From the NCBI GenBank assembly GCA_018266755.1, contig JAFDZW010000005.1, positions 1,563,963 through 1,627,962 of the forward strand: a stretch of DNA of 64,000 nt, in the 5' to 3' direction. Of this stretch, positions 36,082-44,737 are shown piece by piece. Below the pieces are notes generated by a model. The model had not been told where the DNA came from and made no database searches. It saw only the letters and a list, made by a program, of their open reading frames with translations. Position 1 is the first letter of the stretch. Every line of letters starts with the position of its first letter. The DNA is from Bacteroidota bacterium (GTDB taxonomy: Bacteria; Bacteroidota; Ignavibacteria; Palsa-1295). A program made the position numbers and the translations under genes.

Positions 36082-36606
36082 TTATTCTTCCGCTCCTTTT
36101 GCGACGATGACTTTGGCATGACGCAGCACTGCATCATGCATGTGATAACCCTTCTGTACTTCGGTCGTGATCGTCCCCGGCTCAACGTCGGTTCGCACTT
36201 CCTCCATCAAGGCATCGTGCAGATGCACATCGAACGGTTTGCCGACCGATTCGATCGGCTTGACATTGTGCTGTTCGAGTACTTTGAGAAAATTCTTATA
36301 CACGAGCTCGACCCCTTCGGTGATCGGCGACTGCTCTTCGGGTTTGACGAACGAGAGCGTGCGTTCGAGATCGTCGATCGTCGGCAACAACTCCGTGATC
36401 AGCCGCTTATTCGCGTCGAGGATCAACTGCATCCGCTCCTGCTGATGGCGGCGGCGCATATTCTCGAGATCTGCGGTGCGGCGAAGCAACAGATCGTTAG
36501 CCGACGCAAGCTCTGCTTCGAGCGCAGCCTGACGGTCCTCGGCGCCAAGATCCTGTTCGGACACCTGTTCTTCCGGTGTGGTCGTTTTTTCTTTTCGTTC
36601 AAACAT
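36082..36606 (-). CDS. grpE: Nucleotide exchange factor GrpE
   Basis: A 174-residue DnaK nucleotide-exchange factor. An acidic N-terminus (TTPEEQVSEQDLGAEDRQ) precedes a long coiled coil with DLENMRRRHQQER, then the four-helix/beta-wing domain with LLPTIDDLERTL and the C-terminal VQKGYHMHDAVLRHAKVIVAKG, a family signature. It lies between hrcA and dnaJ in the standard heat-shock order. dnaK is not in the window. Confidence 0.96.
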   Translation of the reverse strand: MFERKEKTTTPEEQVSEQDLGAEDRQAALEAELASANDLLLRRTADLENMRRRHQQERMQLILDANKRLITELLPTIDDLERTLSFVKPEEQSPITEGVELVYKNFLKVLEQHNVKPIESVGKPFDVHLHDALMEEVRTDVEPGTITTEVQKGYHMHDAVLRHAKVIVAKGAEE

Positions 36607-36621
36607 ACGTGGTCGTAATTC

Positions 36622-37716
36622 CTATTGACGCGAGGCAAGCGTGTTGCTCATCGCCTGTGCGACGTACTCTACAACGGGTGTTACGCGTCCGTAATCCATT
36701 CGTTTCGGACCGATCACCGCGATCGTCCCGTGCTGGTCGCCGATCCGGTACGTCGTAGAGATAATCGAGTAATTGGACATCCAGCCGCTATCGAGTTCGG
36801 ATCCGATCTTGATCGAGACGGGCATCGCATCGGTTCGAGAATCCGCCGCACCCGAACCTTCGAGGATATGGATTACAACCTCTTCGTTCTCGATGAGTTC
36901 GATGATACTCTGTACTTCTTCGCTCGAGTATGTTCCCCGGCGCTGGAATTCGGGCTGGGTAAACATATTGTTGGCCCCCGAGATCTTCACCCGTTCGGTG
37001 CCCGGATCGTCAAAAAGCCGTTCGGGTGCTCCGAGAAACACTCGGAGGATCGACTGCTCTTCGAGCGGAAGATCGCGGATGCTCTCGGCAAAAATGGCTT
37101 TGACCTCGCGAAAGGTCTTGCCGCTGAGCCGTGCATTGAGTACCCCGGCGAGCTCATCGAGCTTCGAGCGGCTGATCGACGTCTCGGTTTCGAGCGTCAC
37201 CGTGCGAACTCGTCCGCTCGAGGCCGCGACGACGATGAGGATTCGATGCGAGCTCATCGGGATAATCTCGACGCGTTCGAGGATCGCATCCTGCAATGCC
37301 GGAAGCACGAGCAGGGATAGCTGCTTGGAAAATTTCGCAAGGATCGTCGCCGATTCGCGCACAACATCCTCGGCCGTTACGGCGTTCGAGATCGACTGCG
37401 CGATCGCCGCGCGTTCGTTGGCCGAAAGATGTTCGAGTAACATCAGGCTGTCGACATACAGGCGGTACCCTTTGTCGGTGGGCATCCTTCCCGCACTGGT
37501 GTGGGGATGGTCGATGTATCCCAGGTACTCCAGATCCGCCATCACGTTGCGCAATGTCGCATCGGAAAGGCCCAACGAACTGATCCGCGATATATATCGA
37601 GAGCCGACCGGGTTCGCGGTAAGCACATACTGCTGCACCACCAGGCGCAAAATCTCGCGCTGGCGATCGGTGAGCGAATCCGCTCCGACAGGTTCAATGC
37701 TTTTGTGGCGTGCCAT
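36622..37716 (-). CDS. hrcA: Heat-inducible transcription repressor HrcA
   Basis: A 364-residue repressor of heat-shock operons that normally binds CIRCE elements and is kept active by GroEL. The N-terminal winged helix has TDRQREILRLVVQQYVLTANPVGSRYIS and SDATLRNVMADLEYLGYI; the C-terminus has the GAF-like region ending RMDYGRVTPVVEYVAQAMS. The ATG at 37716 is preferred to an upstream TTG. I could not find a CIRCE element (TTAGCACTC-N9-GAGTGCTAA) in the 300 bases upstream, so operon control here is unclear. Confidence 0.94.
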   Translation of the reverse strand: MARHKSIEPVGADSLTDRQREILRLVVQQYVLTANPVGSRYISRISSLGLSDATLRNVMADLEYLGYIDHPHTSAGRMPTDKGYRLYVDSLMLLEHLSANERAAIAQSISNAVTAEDVVRESATILAKFSKQLSLLVLPALQDAILERVEIIPMSSHRILIVVAASSGRVRTVTLETETSISRSKLDELAGVLNARLSGKTFREVKAIFAESIRDLPLEEQSILRVFLGAPERLFDDPGTERVKISGANNMFTQPEFQRRGTYSSEEVQSIIELIENEEVVIHILEGSGAADSRTDAMPVSIKIGSELDSGWMSNYSIISTTYRIGDQHGTIAVIGPKRMDYGRVTPVVEYVAQAMSNTLASRQ

Positions 37717-38004
37717 TTGGTCGTTCGCTGAAAACAAGAAGGGGTGAAGGTAGGGTTTCGATTGCCTGGAAGTAGTAACCAGGGTAGGATTATATTAATA
37801 CTCTCAATGCAACGTCATTCTGAGCGAAGCGAAGAATCCCTCGATGAAACCCTGTGAGGCTCCGCCAAAGGGATTCTTCGCTTCCCTCAGAATGACGTAG
37901 GTATAAGCGGGTCAAACCGGGGCCATTTCTTTGGAGGTAGCATATACAGCATGGCTTCTCGTATTCTAATTAAGCGGAACTGTATCTTCTGGGCAGTAGT
38001 TAAC
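37717..38004. other. Divergent hrcA / fur intergenic region
   Basis: About 290 bases between hrcA (-) and the Fur-family gene (+). The middle is occupied by palindromic repeat copy 3 (37812-37898). An AT-rich stretch (37789-37801) could hold the hrcA promoter. No CIRCE and no gene were seen. Confidence 0.5.
37812..37898. repeat. Palindromic repeat, family A copy 3
   Basis: Inverted arms beginning ACGTCATTCTGAGCGAAGCG, with one mismatch on the right, surround a core reading CGATGAAACCCTGTGAGGC then TCCGCC. The core is shared in the same orientation with copy 5 and inverted in copies 4 and 6. It lies between divergent hrcA and fur. Confidence 0.9.
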
Positions 38005-38023
38005 AGTAATCATTCCTATTACT
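38005..38023. promoter_or_regulatory. Candidate PerR/Fur operator upstream of fur
   Basis: AGTAAT (38005-38010) and ATTACT (38018-38023) form an inverted repeat with a 7-base spacer, ending three bases before the ATG of the Fur-family gene. Position and AT-rich palindromic form suit autoregulation. It is not an exact match to the Bacillus PerR box. Confidence 0.4.
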
Positions 38024-38026
38024 AAT

Positions 38027-38431
38027 ATGGAAGAAACGAGAATCGGCAAGCGCAGTACCCGTCAGCGGGACCTCATCCGGGGGATCGTGCAGTCGTTGCA
38101 TACGCATCCTACGGCTGAAGAGGTGTATGATATTGCCCGCCAGTCGCTTGAGCATATTTCGCTCGGCACGGTTTACCGCAACTTGCGGCTGCTTGCCTCG
38201 GAAGGCGTGATCCGCGAGGTGCAGTTCGCCGACGGACCGACGCGCTTCGATGGCATGATCGAAGATCACGAACATTTTGTTTGTACCCGCTGCGGAGCCA
38301 TCCTGGACATTTCGCCCACACCGCACGTTCGTGACCACGCACACCGCCACCCGCAACTGCAACACGTCAGTATCAGCAACTACAATTTGTCGTATTATGG
38401 CCTCTGCACAAAGTGCAGCAGCGCTCACTGA
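38027..38431 (+). CDS. Fur family transcriptional regulator, probably PerR-like
   Basis: A 134-residue metalloregulator. The N-terminal winged helix has TRQRDLIRGIVQ, HPTAEEVYDIAR and SLGTVYRNLRLLASEGVI. The dimerisation half has HEHFVCTRCGAILD and LCTKCSS, giving the two CxxC pairs of a structural zinc site. It lies 48 bases before rubrerythrin and an Fe-S/DUF3501 set, so a peroxide-sensing PerR role is more likely than iron-uptake control. The probable operator is at 38005-38023. Confidence 0.88.
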   Translation: MEETRIGKRSTRQRDLIRGIVQSLHTHPTAEEVYDIARQSLEHISLGTVYRNLRLLASEGVIREVQFADGPTRFDGMIEDHEHFVCTRCGAILDISPTPHVRDHAHRHPQLQHVSISNYNLSYYGLCTKCSSAH

Positions 38432-38479
38432 TATTCACATTCACAATTGTTCATTTACTTTCTAATTAAGGAGTAACCA

Positions 38480-38896
38480 ATGCCAACGTTAGCAAACACC
38501 AAAACCTATGAGAATCTGAAGGAAGGGTTCGCAGGCGAGTCGCAGGCGAATCGTCGTTATCTCTACTTCGCACGTCAGGCCGATATCGAAGGCTACCCGG
38601 ATGTTTCCGGTGTCTTCCGTGACACTGCCGAAGGAGAGACGGGTCATGCGTTCGGCCACCTCGAATTTCTTGCCGAAGTAGGCGACCCGGCGACGGGCAA
38701 GCCGATCGGCGATACGAAGATGAACCTTGTCGCAGCAGTGGCCGGCGAAACCTACGAGTACACCGAAATGTACCCGGGCTTCGCACGCACGGCACGCGAA
38801 GAAGGCTTCGACGAGATCGCCGAATGGTTCGAGACGCTTGCACGCGCCGAGAAGTCGCATGCCGGCCGCTTCCAGAAAGCGCACGATACCCTCTAA
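38480..38896 (+). CDS. Rubrerythrin, diiron domain only
   Basis: A 138-residue four-helix diiron protein; members act as peroxidases in the cytoplasm. Iron ligands are visible as Glu20 (AGESQAN), Glu53 and His56 (EGETGH), Glu90 ([10 protein letters not shown]) and Glu124/His127 (RAEKSH). The usual C-terminal rubredoxin domain is absent, so an outside electron donor, perhaps the Fe-S protein encoded next, is needed. The start has a strong AAGGAG eight bases upstream. Confidence 0.93.
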   Translation: MPTLANTKTYENLKEGFAGESQANRRYLYFARQADIEGYPDVSGVFRDTAEGETGHAFGHLEFLAEVGDPATGKPIGDTKMNLVAAVAGETYEYTEMYPGFARTAREEGFDEIAEWFETLARAEKSHAGRFQKAHDTL

Positions 38897-39073
38897 GCTG
38901 GTATCACCCTGAGTGTGCGTAGGGCCAAAGCACTACGCGCAGCGGGAGCAATCCCGCATCTATTAAAAAACAATAACGGTACTGCCCTGCGTCGCGCCGT
39001 GAAACGCCGCAAGGCAAACGCGGCGCAGTGGTAGTATCGTCATCGAAATAGCCTGAAGATTCGACGCCTGCCT
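38897..39073. other. Gap between rubrerythrin and the Fe-S protein gene
   Basis: A 177-base spacer containing a small hairpin (GCGGGA-GCAA-TCCCGC, 38942-38957) followed by an A-rich stretch, and a GC-rich imperfect palindrome around 38980-39040. These may stabilise or attenuate the message; there is no clear terminator T-tract on the plus strand. Confidence 0.45.
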
Positions 39074-40402
39074 ATGATGAGGTTTGATCCGCACGACCCG
39101 AAATACTGGGATAAGCAAGAGCTGGATTCGGAGTTCACTCGTGTTGTCGATATCTGCAATGGATGTCGGCTGTGCGACAATCTCTGTCCGCCGTTCGCCG
39201 ATCTCTTCGATCGGATCGATCAGGAAGACGACAAGCAGACTGCCGCAGGCATCGGTCATGAGAACCCCGTACTTCAACTGAAGGCAGCCGATTACAAGCA
39301 CACGGTCGATACCTGCTATCAGTGTAAGCTGTGTTACCCGAAGTGTCCGTACACGCCGCCGCACGAATACCAACTCGATTTCCCGCGCTTGCTCTTGCGT
39401 GCGCAAGCGATCGATGTGAAGGAGAACGGCAAGTCGTTCAAGAACAAGCTACGAGACTCGTTCCTCGGCGACGCCGACAAGACGGCGAACATTGCGACGA
39501 CCTTCAATGCTCTCTTTAACTGGGCGAACACAAACCCGATGACCCGCTCGCTGATGCAATCGGTCGTCGGTGTGCATAAGAAGAAGAAACTCCCCCATTA
39601 TTACGCAGAGCCGTTCGACAAGCGCGCGAAGAAGAACGGCGCATCGGTGGCGGCGCCAGTGGACAAAGTCGCACTCTATTATACATGTCTCATGAACAAC
39701 AACCGGCCGTGGGTGCCGGAGCAGTTCACGGAGATCTTGCAAGCACATAACGTCGAGGTGATCGTCCCGCCACAGGAATGCTGCGGCATGCCCGAGCTTG
39801 GCACGGGCGAGCTCGACCGTGTATATCCGAAGGTCAACCGCAACATCGAACGCCTGCTTCCGCTCGTCGATGCAGGATACAAGATCATCGCTATGAGCCC
39901 GAGCTGCTCGATGATGCTACGCCTGGAGTACGAGCAGTACGCACAGGACAAGGAAGCGGCGAAACGATTAGCTGCCGCAACGCTCGACCCGTGCGAGTAC
40001 TTGATGCAATTGCATCGCCGCAAGCTGCTCAAGACCGAGTTTCCAGGAGCGTCGACGATGAAAGTGAGCTACCACGTACCGTGCCACCTGAAAGTGCAGA
40101 ACATCGGCTTCCAGACTCGCGACCTGCTGAAGCTCATCCCCGGCGTTGAGGTCCAGACGATCCAGCAATGCTCCGGCCACGATGGCTCGTGGTCGATGAA
40201 GCAAGAGTATTACGAAATCTCGCTCGATGCAGGGAAGAAGCTCTTTAAGGCGATCGAACGCGAGAAACCCGCGAAGGTCGCCAGCGACTGCTCGCTCGCA
40301 CACCTGCACATCGAGGAAGGCACCGGCGAGATCGCCGACCATCCCATCGAGATCGTCTATCGCGCGATGGGATTTACGAAATTTTTGAACCGGGGGCGAT
40401 AG
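39074..40402 (+). CDS. (Fe-S)-binding oxidoreductase, GlpC/HdrD-like
   Basis: A 442-residue protein. It has two 4Fe-4S ferredoxin motifs (Cys28/31/34/38, CNGCRLCDNLCP; Cys81/84/87/91, CYQCKLCYPKCP) and two cysteine-rich CCG-type domains (ECCGMPELGTG and HVPCHLKVQN...CSGHDGSWS). This is the architecture of GlpC and heterodisulfide-reductase-like subunits that pass electrons between carriers. Rubrerythrin upstream and DUF3501 downstream make it a likely redox partner of rubrerythrin. The TAG stop shares its last base with the left repeat of the inserted cassette. Confidence 0.88.
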   Translation: MMRFDPHDPKYWDKQELDSEFTRVVDICNGCRLCDNLCPPFADLFDRIDQEDDKQTAAGIGHENPVLQLKAADYKHTVDTCYQCKLCYPKCPYTPPHEYQLDFPRLLLRAQAIDVKENGKSFKNKLRDSFLGDADKTANIATTFNALFNWANTNPMTRSLMQSVVGVHKKKKLPHYYAEPFDKRAKKNGASVAAPVDKVALYYTCLMNNNRPWVPEQFTEILQAHNVEVIVPPQECCGMPELGTGELDRVYPKVNRNIERLLPLVDAGYKIIAMSPSCSMMLRLEYEQYAQDKEAAKRLAAATLDPCEYLMQLHRRKLLKTEFPGASTMKVSYHVPCHLKVQNIGFQTRDLLKLIPGVEVQTIQQCSGHDGSWSMKQEYYEISLDAGKKLFKAIEREKPAKVASDCSLAHLHIEEGTGEIADHPIEIVYRAMGFTKFLNRGR

Positions 40403-40855
40403 GCCACGGATGAACGCGGATCAAGCGGATTTGCACAGATGATTAAGCACCAAGCGATTACCGAGAAGATTATTCGAGGGTATTACAAAGTGTACAATAC
40501 GCTGGGATACGGTTTTCTCGAAAAGGTCTATGAACAAGCACTCTGTCTTGAACTTCGTAATCAAGGGTTGCACGCGAGTACACAACAAGAAATAGAAGTA
40601 TACTACGAAGGCTCTCGGGTCGGGCTGTATTATGCCGATCTTGTTGTAGAGCATTGCGTCATTGTCGAACTCAAAGCAGCCGAAGGACTTGCGCCAGAAT
40701 ACGAAGCCCAACTACTCAATTATCTGAAAGCAACAGACATTGAAGTAGGGTTGCTCATGAATTTCGGCCCAAAAGCACAGTTCAAACGGATGATCTTTGA
40801 CAACGAACGAAAAGCGATCCGTGATAATCCGCTTGATCCGCGTTCATCCGTGGCC
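40402..40855. mobile_element. GxxExxY cassette with perfect 30-bp terminal inverted repeats
   Basis: The left end 40402-40431 (GGCCACGGATGAACGCGGAT...) is the exact reverse complement of the right end 40826-40855, all 30 bases. The cassette carries one gene, for a GxxExxY protein, and separates the Fe-S gene from DUF3501. No transposase is encoded. A single similar end is present at 45588-45615. The right repeat encodes the C-terminus of the GxxExxY protein. Confidence 0.85.
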
Positions 40856-40861
40856 AATTGA
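40439..40861 (+). CDS. GxxExxY protein (PD-(D/E)XK nuclease-like)
   Basis: A 140-residue member of the GxxExxY family, usually considered a compact PD-(D/E)XK nuclease-like fold. The name motif is GYGFLEKVYEQAL (about 23-35); YYADLVVEHCVIVELKA carries the D...ExK catalytic pattern; and QLLNYLKATDIEVGLLMNFG is the conserved C-terminal block. The gene lies within 30-bp inverted repeats, and its last dozen residues are encoded by the right repeat. The biological role of the family is unproven. Confidence 0.92.
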   Translation: MIKHQAITEKIIRGYYKVYNTLGYGFLEKVYEQALCLELRNQGLHASTQQEIEVYYEGSRVGLYYADLVVEHCVIVELKAAEGLAPEYEAQLLNYLKATDIEVGLLMNFGPKAQFKRMIFDNERKAIRDNPLDPRSSVAN

Positions 40862-40880
40862 AAGTTTGAAATAGACAACC

Positions 40881-41489
40881 ATGTATATGAAACCGATTGA
40901 ATTTGCTGATGTAAAGAATATCTACGAGTACGAGAAGGTGCGCACTGCCTTCCGCCAGCAGGTGATCGCTGCCAAGAAGCCGCGGCGCATGCACCTTGGC
41001 GAGGATATGACGCTCGTCTTCGAGAATCGCGATAGCGTACTCTTCCAGATCCAGGAGATGATCCGCACCGAGCGCATCATCACTGACGAGGGCATGCAGC
41101 ACGAGATCGACACCTACAACCAGATCCTACCGAAGGAGAACGAACTCTCGGCGACACTCCTGATCGACATCACCGAGAAGCACCTGATCAAGCCGATGCT
41201 CGATTCGCTCGTCGGCCTTGGAAAGGACTCGTTGTTTCTGAAGATCGGCAACCAGGAGCTCCCTGCGCTGTTCGACGAATCGCAGCTCGAAGACGATCGT
41301 ATCAGCGCGGTGCAATACATCAAATGGAAGCTTTCGGACGACGATGTACAGGCATTTGCCAACCGCACAACCCGGATCAGCCTCGTCTGCCGCCACCCGA
41401 ACTATCTTGCCGAGCACGTCCTTACAGAGGAGCAGCGTATGGCATTATCAAACGATCTTCTTGAATCCGTTCGCCCGGTCTCGGCGTAA
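40881..41489 (+). CDS. DUF3501 family protein
   Basis: A 202-residue protein of the DUF3501 family, whose genes recur next to rubrerythrin and GlpC-like Fe-S protein genes in diverse bacteria; no activity is established. The N-terminus has the family pattern YEYEKVRTAFRQQVIAAK. The central VFENRDSVLFQIQEM segment is a strong hallmark, then a C-terminal QYIKWKLSDDDVQAF. It is probably a partner in peroxide or oxygen defence. It starts 19 bases after the cassette gene, so the cassette likely broke an older gene adjacency. Confidence 0.87.
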   Translation: MYMKPIEFADVKNIYEYEKVRTAFRQQVIAAKKPRRMHLGEDMTLVFENRDSVLFQIQEMIRTERIITDEGMQHEIDTYNQILPKENELSATLLIDITEKHLIKPMLDSLVGLGKDSLFLKIGNQELPALFDESQLEDDRISAVQYIKWKLSDDDVQAFANRTTRISLVCRHPNYLAEHVLTEEQRMALSNDLLESVRPVSA

Positions 41490-41512
41490 TAGGACTTGCC
41501 GGAGGTATTACT

Positions 41513-41995
41513 ATGGTATATGTAACCAGAAAAGCTCATTTCTCAGCCGCGCACCGGCTCTTTAACCCCACGTTCAGCGCCGAGCGCAACGAGGCCGTCT
41601 TCGATAAGTGCAACAACCCACACGGGCATGGCCACAATTATACACTCGAAGTGACTGTCGCCGGCGTCCCGGATCCGCTCACCGGCTATGTGATCGACCT
41701 CAAAAAGCTCGCCGCCATGATCGACGAGTATATTCTTGACCGCGTCGATCACAAGCATCTGAACTTCGACGTCCCGGAGCTTCGCGGCATCATCCCGACG
41801 GCCGAGAACATCTCGATCGTCTTTTGGCAATTGCTCGAGCCGCGCATTTCCGAAGGCACGCTGCACTCGATCAAAGTATTCGAGAGCGACAACAATTTTG
41901 TAGAATACAGAGGCGAACCGGTCGGCCCGCTGCCGCGATACGACATCGACGCAACGCAGGGCCAGCCGATCGAAGACCACCCACTCTATGCATAG
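41513..41995 (+). CDS. queD: 6-carboxytetrahydropterin synthase / PTPS family protein
   Basis: A 160-residue 6-pyruvoyl-tetrahydropterin-synthase fold protein. Zinc ligands are His14 (FSAAHRL) and His39/His41 (NPHGHGHNY), with Cys33 just before as the catalytic cysteine; the PTAENIS motif binds the pterin. It most likely makes 6-carboxytetrahydropterin for queuosine, or a biopterin-type product. folE follows after 12 bases, supplying dihydroneopterin triphosphate, its substrate, so the pair forms the pathway entry. Confidence 0.9.
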   Translation: MVYVTRKAHFSAAHRLFNPTFSAERNEAVFDKCNNPHGHGHNYTLEVTVAGVPDPLTGYVIDLKKLAAMIDEYILDRVDHKHLNFDVPELRGIIPTAENISIVFWQLLEPRISEGTLHSIKVFESDNNFVEYRGEPVGPLPRYDIDATQGQPIEDHPLYA

Positions 41996-42007
41996 AAACC
42001 GAAACGT

Positions 42008-42691
42008 ATGACTCCTGTGACGACATTACCGGGCCGCATGGCCGATGCATCGCGAACGATGACCGAAGCCGAGCTTGCGGAGCTCGAGCACGGGCCGGAC
42101 GAGATGCCCTATACGAAAGAAGGCTCGGAATCGGACCCGACCCTTCGCTCGCTCACGCGTTCGCTGCTTGTCGAGCTCGGCGAAGATCCCGAACGCGCGG
42201 GGCTCAAACGGACGCCGCACCGCGTGGCAAAGGCCATGCGATATCTGACGAGCGGCTATGAGATGAATATCGAGAAGGTGCTCAACGGCGCCATCTTCGA
42301 CGAACAGGTCGACGAGATGGTGATCGTTAAGGACATCGACTTCTTCTCGATGTGCGAGCATCACATGCTCCCCTTCTTCGGGAAAGCGCATATCGCCTAC
42401 ATCCCGAATGGTAAGATCGTGGGTCTCTCGAAGATCCCGCGCATCGTCGAGGTCTTTGCCCGCCGCTTGCAGGTACAGGAACGTATGACCCGCGAGATCG
42501 CCGACACGCTCATGGAGCATCTCAATCCGCTCGGCGTAGCAGTCGTAACCGAAGCACGGCACATGTGCATGATGATGCGCGGCGTCGAGAAACAGAACTC
42601 CGTCACGACGGCCAGTGCAATGCTGGGTGCATTCAAAGAAAAGCCGACGCGTTCCGAGTTCATGACACTCATCAACTCGAAGCTCGTCTGA
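42008..42691 (+). CDS. folE: GTP cyclohydrolase I
   Basis: A 227-residue enzyme opening GTP to 7,8-dihydroneopterin triphosphate. Zinc ligands lie in [12 protein letters not shown] and [11 protein letters not shown]. Substrate binding includes [22 protein letters not shown] and the conserved [14 protein letters not shown] ending. The first 45 residues are a poorly conserved lead-in; the ATG at 42008 is preceded by queD at 12 bases. A hairpin terminator follows at 42713-42746. It feeds the folate and queuosine pathways. Confidence 0.95.
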   Translation: MTPVTTLPGRMADASRTMTEAELAELEHGPDEMPYTKEGSESDPTLRSLTRSLLVELGEDPERAGLKRTPHRVAKAMRYLTSGYEMNIEKVLNGAIFDEQVDEMVIVKDIDFFSMCEHHMLPFFGKAHIAYIPNGKIVGLSKIPRIVEVFARRLQVQERMTREIADTLMEHLNPLGVAVVTEARHMCMMMRGVEKQNSVTTASAMLGAFKEKPTRSEFMTLINSKLV

Positions 42692-42712
42692 TCCCTGCCA
42701 CGGGAGACGCGG

Positions 42713-42746
42713 GAAACGGGCGGCCATGGGTCGCCCGTTTCGTTTT
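42713..42746 (+). terminator. Rho-independent terminator after folE
   Basis: A 10-bp stem, GAAACGGGCG (42713-42722) with CGCCCGTTTC (42732-42741), and a short loop, followed by GTTTTA. It closes the queD-folE unit. Confidence 0.85.
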
Positions 42747-42803
42747 ATGAAACTCTCTGGGGTGATTTGCGCATACCAATGCATTCATCCGACACATATC
42801 TTC

Positions 42804-44600
42804 ATGCGCTCATTCATGCTCGCCACTGTTCTGATGCTCGTTGCCTCGGCATCGCTTGCGCAGCAGCTATCGTTCACTGTCGATCTTACCAAGACCGGTT
42901 CGAAGGAAGCCTTCGTCGAGCTTTCGATACACGGGCTCAAACCGGCGAAGAAGCCAAGTTACCAAATGCCGGTCTGGGCTCCGGGCGCCTATTCGGTGAC
43001 GAACTACGGACGCTTCGTCAAGAACTTCAAAGTCGTCGATGCCTCCGGCAAGGAGATCCCAGCAACGAAAGTGAATGAGAATCGCTGGGAGATGCCCGCC
43101 GGATCCAAGCCCGCGAAGATCACATACTCCGTGATCAACTCGTATCTCGACTCGACGAGCCTTTACTTCGCCATGTGTCATATCGACACCAATTTCTTCT
43201 TTGCGAACGGGACTTGCTTGTTCGGGTATATGAACGATGACAAATCGCTCAAGGCGAAGGTCGGATATCTCATCCCCTCCGGCTGGTCTGGGTATACGGC
43301 AAACAATACGGCCGAACTTCCGAAGACGCTTTCGCTTGATGCCAGTAATTACGACGAACTGGCCGATGCGCCGATCATGGCGGGCAAGGGGCTGCAAGTG
43401 CGCGAATTCGAGCAAGGTGGGGCGAAATACGATGTCGTCGTCGCAAGCGATGAGTCGTTCCTAATGGATTCGCTCGAGATCTATACGAAAAAGATCGTCA
43501 AGTCACAAACCGATTTCTTCGGTGACACCCCGTTCAAACGGTACACCTTCCTGATCAACGCACCCACGTTTTCCAAAGCGCCATCCCAGGCATTCGGCGC
43601 ATTGGAGCATGCAAATTCCAGCGCGTATCTGATGATCAACATGCCGTGGTCCTTCTTTAAGGAATTCGGCATCTCGACAATCTCGCACGAGTTCTTCCAT
43701 CTCTGGAACGTCAAACGAATCCACTCCAGCAAGCTCGGACCGTTCGACTATACACAGCGCGTGATGACGACATCGCTCTGGCTGAGCGAAGGCGTTACGG
43801 ACTACTATGCAAATGCGCTGCTATCTCGCAGCGGAATCCTTCCGCCGCACGCCTTCGAAAAAAAGATCGCCGAGTGGTCGATGGCGTCCGGTGGTTCTCG
43901 CGCCGTGAAAGAAGAAACCCTCGAACAACTCTCGATCGACGAGAGCGCGTTCGATCTGGGGAAAGCCATGAGTTTCTACACCAAAGGCCCGCTCGTCGCG
44001 CTGATGCTCGACATCGAGATCCGCACTCGCACGAACGACCAGTATTCTCTCGACGATGTCATGCATGGGCTTTATGCGCAATCGAAGAACAAGAACTACT
44101 TCAAAGACGAAGAACTCATCGGCCGCATCGAGAAGATCACAGGCCTCAACCTTCAGAGCTTCTACAAGAGCTATATCGCCGGGACCGATTCGCTGCCACT
44201 CGCGTCCTATCTCGTGCAGCTTGGACTGCTCAAAGACGTCGAACACACCGAATACTCCGGGTTCGCCTGGCGTACGCGGTTTGTGCACGACGATTCCGCG
44301 CTCGTGATCGAATCGTTCTATGACAACAGCGAACTCGATACTGCCGGCCTTGCGATCGGCGATACAATCCTTTCGATCAACGGGCAGCACATGACACGCG
44401 ACGATGCCGACGAATTCTCGATGAATCACGCGACTCCGCAACGGCTCGACATTGTGTTCCGCCGACATGGTACGACGCTACAGCGAAGCGTTACGATGCT
44501 GCATCCGCGCTCATCGCGGACGTTGAAACAGGATATCGCACCCGATGAACATGCCGGTTCGCTGGCCCGCGAGATCCGCCGAAGCATCTATGGCGGCTAA
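42804..44600 (+). CDS. M61 family metallopeptidase (glycyl aminopeptidase-like), exported
   Basis: A 598-residue protein with a signal peptide (MRSFMLATVLMLVASASLAQ), so I start at 42804. The N-terminal beta domain has QMPVWAPGAYSVTNYGRFV. The catalytic zinc motif HEFFHLWNVKR begins at His295, and SEGVTDYYA supplies the third ligand (Glu). A C-terminal PDZ domain (LDTAGLAIGDTILSINGQ) binds protein ends. The order matches M61 peptidases, which cleave N-terminal glycine. Periplasmic location is inferred from the signal. Confidence 0.93.
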   Translation: MRSFMLATVLMLVASASLAQQLSFTVDLTKTGSKEAFVELSIHGLKPAKKPSYQMPVWAPGAYSVTNYGRFVKNFKVVDASGKEIPATKVNENRWEMPAGSKPAKITYSVINSYLDSTSLYFAMCHIDTNFFFANGTCLFGYMNDDKSLKAKVGYLIPSGWSGYTANNTAELPKTLSLDASNYDELADAPIMAGKGLQVREFEQGGAKYDVVVASDESFLMDSLEIYTKKIVKSQTDFFGDTPFKRYTFLINAPTFSKAPSQAFGALEHANSSAYLMINMPWSFFKEFGISTISHEFFHLWNVKRIHSSKLGPFDYTQRVMTTSLWLSEGVTDYYANALLSRSGILPPHAFEKKIAEWSMASGGSRAVKEETLEQLSIDESAFDLGKAMSFYTKGPLVALMLDIEIRTRTNDQYSLDDVMHGLYAQSKNKNYFKDEELIGRIEKITGLNLQSFYKSYIAGTDSLPLASYLVQLGLLKDVEHTEYSGFAWRTRFVHDDSALVIESFYDNSELDTAGLAIGDTILSINGQHMTRDDADEFSMNHATPQRLDIVFRRHGTTLQRSVTMLHPRSSRTLKQDIAPDEHAGSLAREIRRSIYGG

Positions 44601-44737
44601 CTGGCCGAGGGAGAACTCAGGACGAAGTAACCGAAGGGTAACGCCGTTTCGGGAATTCATTTTGACAAATTTGAATTGCTATTACAAAGCACACTATCCC
44701 GGCCTGGCACGCCGGCGTCACAAGAAAGGAGAACACT

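Noticed and set aside
37717-38026. CIRCE element upstream of hrcA
   Set aside because: I looked for TTAGCACTC-N9-GAGTGCTAA and found no match.
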